Positions 51,801 to 52,954 of a DNA stretch of 52,954 nucleotides are shown piece after piece (the first letter of the stretch is position 1; each line of letters begins with the position of its first letter). The translations under genes were made by a program, and so were the position numbers. Under the pieces are notes generated by a model, which was not told the DNA's origin, ran no database searches, and saw only the letters and a list, made by a program, of their open reading frames with translations. The stretch covers positions 1-52,954 of the forward strand of contig NZ_LAHA01000053.1 of NCBI RefSeq assembly GCF_002608075.1. The letters run 5' to 3'. This DNA comes from Nostoc linckia z4 (GTDB lineage: Bacteria > Cyanobacteriota > Cyanobacteriia > Cyanobacteriales > Nostocaceae).

Positions 51801-52009
51801 TAGTTGAGAGTGGCCCTGGAAAAGAAATTTTACAACCATTGTCGATAGTTGTGTTAGGTGGGTTGTTTACCTCTACGGCGTTAACTTTAGTAGTTTTGCC
51901 TGCTTTGTATGCCAAGTTTGGTAAGTTCTTGCTACCTAAGCGTACTATGTCAGTTATAGAGGATGGCAAGGTATCAAAAGCAGTTTTTGAGAATCAATCA
52001 GTATTATAA
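48872..52009 (+). CDS. HME-family RND metal efflux pump (CusA/CzcA-type)
   Basis: A 1045-aa protein of normal length for the family. An N-terminal membrane helix (residues ~14-32) leads into MPLDVFPSFAPPQVEIQTEA. GLAVAIGSAVDDAIVDAENVY at residues ~392-412 is the TM4 proton-relay segment with acidic residues that define heavy-metal efflux members. The second half repeats the layout, with TM segments such as TVIMYLSVKSIPS and LVGFITLFGVATRNGLLLVD. It exports metal cations (Cu/Ag or Co/Zn/Cd; the motif does not settle which) with the adaptor encoded directly upstream. Regulated from box e. Confidence 0.92.
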   Translation: MLSAIIKWAIARRWLVILGTIILTIWIFRTIIQMPLDVFPSFAPPQVEIQTEAPGLAPEELESLVTLPIESAINGTPGVTAVRSSSAAGISVVKVIFNWDTDIYQARQLVTERLQQAQSKLPEGVETPQISPTSSPIGTVLQYAFTSQSTPLMEVRRIVDWQVTNRLLAVPGVSQVVAYGGDVRQYQVLVDPAKLRAFNVTLEDVEQAAKAANVNAPGGYLITPDREKLIRGIGRIESIEELQQSVITARNGTPVKISDIANVQIGAAIKRGDGSFNGQKAVIVMVNKQPQADTPTVTRAIEAAMSEIQAGLPKDIKVTPTFRQENYIDSSIENVREALIEGSIIVALILIPFLMNWRNLAICLTALPLSLLLGVLLLNWLGQGLNTMTLGGLAVAIGSAVDDAIVDAENVYRNLRENKYSPNPRPVLDVVFDGCQEVRDSVFGATIITIVVFSPVFALAGVEGSIFIPMGLGYMAAVIASSITALTVTPALCAILLPYGRLPETEPWVARFFKRLYRPLLTFSLRRSGIVIGAAVASLVAAAVIVPSFGRIFLPEFQEQTLVNTLTLYPGVSLEATNAAGEALQHALKGDSRFPYVQLRSGRAPGDGDAAGVNLGHLDIELSDAGMKDREGTIEKLREEFAKLPGVAPNIGGFISHRMDEVLSGVRSAIAVKIFGSDLEQLRIIGQQVDDVMKTVNGIVDLQLEPQIPIEQIQIKFNRPAASRYGLTVGKLSEIIETALNGRVVSQVLEKQQTFDLAVWLKPDARQNLDTIRNLLVDTPNGQKIPLAQVATIENGTGPNTINRENVSRLIVVSANANGRDLRSIVNEIREKVKQQVQIPAGYYIQYAGQFEAEERATQNILISSAIAFVAITVIMYLSVKSIPSTAMIMINLPLALVGGVFSVALSGGVISIASLVGFITLFGVATRNGLLLVDNYNTKFTEGIPLKDVLIKGSMERLNAILMTAFTSALGLAPLVVESGPGKEILQPLSIVVLGGLFTSTALTLVVLPALYAKFGKFLLPKRTMSVIEDGKVSKAVFENQSVL

Positions 52010-52499
52010 ATTGATACTAAGATGCCATTCAATTTTATTGCCAACATTTCTTGGAATTTCAGCACAACAAAGCTTTGAAGTAAGGGTAGTGTTGCAAGAG
52101 TTGAATTTTATGGTTTGTTGCTACGTCGAGAGATAAAAACTAGACGTAGCACACCTCTAAAAGGTTTAGCTAGTAACACAGGGAGAAAGCACTTTCATGT
52201 ATTACTGCACTGCTTAGTTAATTACTCTGAATGTGACTCTGGATAAAGAAGATTGTGTTCAGTATTAGGGGGATCAACAGCCGAACCCGCAGATCCAACA
52301 TAGTCTATATTGTAGATTTTTTTGAGCTAGCTTCGCAGTTGATTGATTTCCCTTGTTTGCTGAGTGACAACATTGCCACCTAAGTTTACAAATTTTACAT
52401 GATAATTGTCATTATTTTATATTATCAAATACTAACAATAAATTGATAGTAAAAAATCCATTAACTTCTTCTTTTAAAGAATTATAAAATTAATAATTT

Positions 52500-52516
52500 T
52501 TTCATGCTGGTTTCAT
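52500..52516 (+). promoter_or_regulatory. TTTCAT-N5-TTTCAT direct repeat, box f
   Basis: TTTCATgctggTTTCAT. It has the same geometry as boxes a-e but no gene lies within the remaining 438 bp. Confidence 0.7.
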
Positions 52517-52630
52517 TTTTAAATGTCAAAATAAGTAATGTAGTAGATAAATACTTTTCTAGGTCTAAGTTTATGAATTAGGTTTCAAAATCTGATTAAT
52601 TTTGTCTAAATTCCTCAGCATAACTAAGGT

Positions 52631-52656
52631 ATCAATCAACCTGTAAAGGTTATTGA
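52631..52656. repeat. Inverted repeat near the right edge
   Basis: ATCAATcAACCT-GTAA-AGGTTATTGAT: 11-bp arms with one bulged base. No T-run follows, so an operator is more likely than a terminator. A MerR-type site is one possibility, not supported further. Confidence 0.4.
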
Positions 52657-52954
52657 TCTTAATTTCTTTTACTTTTTGAATCAAGATATGATGATTGAAA
52701 TTAATAATTGTTTATGTATTACCCCACATTCCGCACTTCATAATGTAGTCTAAAAATATTACATAAATCCGCGCTGATATGAGTAAATAAAAATACTCAG
52801 AAGGTTTAAGTAAATTGAAATTAAGAATAAATCTATATTGTGAAGTATAAAGTGGGTAAAAAGCTTATAAATGCTTGTTTTTAGGTCTTTTACAAGAATA
52901 AATATACATTGTTTTGTGATATCGACTGAGGAGCGATGCTATCCGTGAGACAAT

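Larger units (their letters stand above)
52010..52954. other. Gene-free right end with an orphan TTTCAT box
   Basis: 945 bp after the pump gene, AT-rich, with no frame above ~25 codons that looks real. It holds a sixth TTTCAT box (52500-52516) and an inverted repeat at 52631-52656. It may be the promoter region of a gene outside the window. Confidence 0.45.

Noticed and set aside
1..52954. tRNA or rRNA genes
   Set aside because: No tRNA cloverleaf signatures (GTTCRANNC with matching arms) or rRNA motifs noticed on reading; a dedicated scan was not possible.

Overview
The window looks like part of a large plasmid, or a plasmid-derived island, from a filamentous (Nostoc/Calothrix-type) cyanobacterium. 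The evidence is the scattered HIP1 octamers (GCGATCGC), small dispersed repeats of the GAGACGCTGCGCGTAGC type, short direct repeats built on CTGAATTCTG and GTAATTAC, a Uma2 nuclease gene, and a dense set of plasmid functions (relaxase, two partition systems, PRTRC cassette, primase-like Rep).

Layout. 0-3.7 kb: a dead Tn3-family transposon, with its transposase gene frameshifted and cut at the 3' end next to an ISAs1-type IS. 3.7-10.3 kb: accessory genes (GNAT, HNH-like, a tandem-repeat protein) and a 1141-codon protein that carries in order the signature motifs of the RNA-dependent RNA polymerase (RDR/QDE-1/YonO) branch of two-barrel polymerases. 10.8-13.4 kb: a divergent hybrid histidine kinase and a NarL-type response regulator. 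13.6-18 kb: a leftward PRTRC cassette (ThiF/E1-like, JAMM protein A, E2-like protein B, F, C, E). 18-24.9 kb: nucleases (Uma2, HNH, DUF559-like), a Gp157-like protein, an AEP primase-like replication protein, and remnants of a Ser/Thr kinase, a glutathione transferase and a TetR regulator. 25-27.1 kb: relaxase and MobC, with an oriT candidate. 27.4-31.3 kb: ParM/ParR-like partition genes behind two blocks of 11-bp direct repeats resembling the parC centromere of plasmid R1, then a TraL-like ATPase and a membrane protein. 31.5-33.9 kb: a lipoprotein and three related FDW-motif proteins with matching leader hairpins. 34-38 kb: an AAA ATPase and a ParA/ParB operon behind two 20-bp palindromes. 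38.5-52 kb: a metal (probably copper) resistance island.

The resistance island contains a 21-cysteine copper-storage-like protein, a glutathione-reductase-like flavoprotein, a DUF4396 membrane protein, a two-domain multicopper oxidase with Met-rich repeats, a flavodoxin, a lysozyme-like protein, a polysaccharide deacetylase, a duplicated DUF305 lipoprotein and an HME-type RND adaptor/pump pair. Six exact TTTCAT-N5-TTTCAT direct repeats lie in its intergenic regions. Five of them precede four of the rightward units and one lies near the right edge. This points to a single OmpR/CopR-type regulon, although no OmpR-type regulator is encoded inside the window.

The most unusual items are the RDR-like polymerase, the R1-like centromere, the TTTCAT regulon, and the E1/JAMM/E2-like content of the PRTRC cassette. 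All family assignments were made by eye from motifs; no database search was run.
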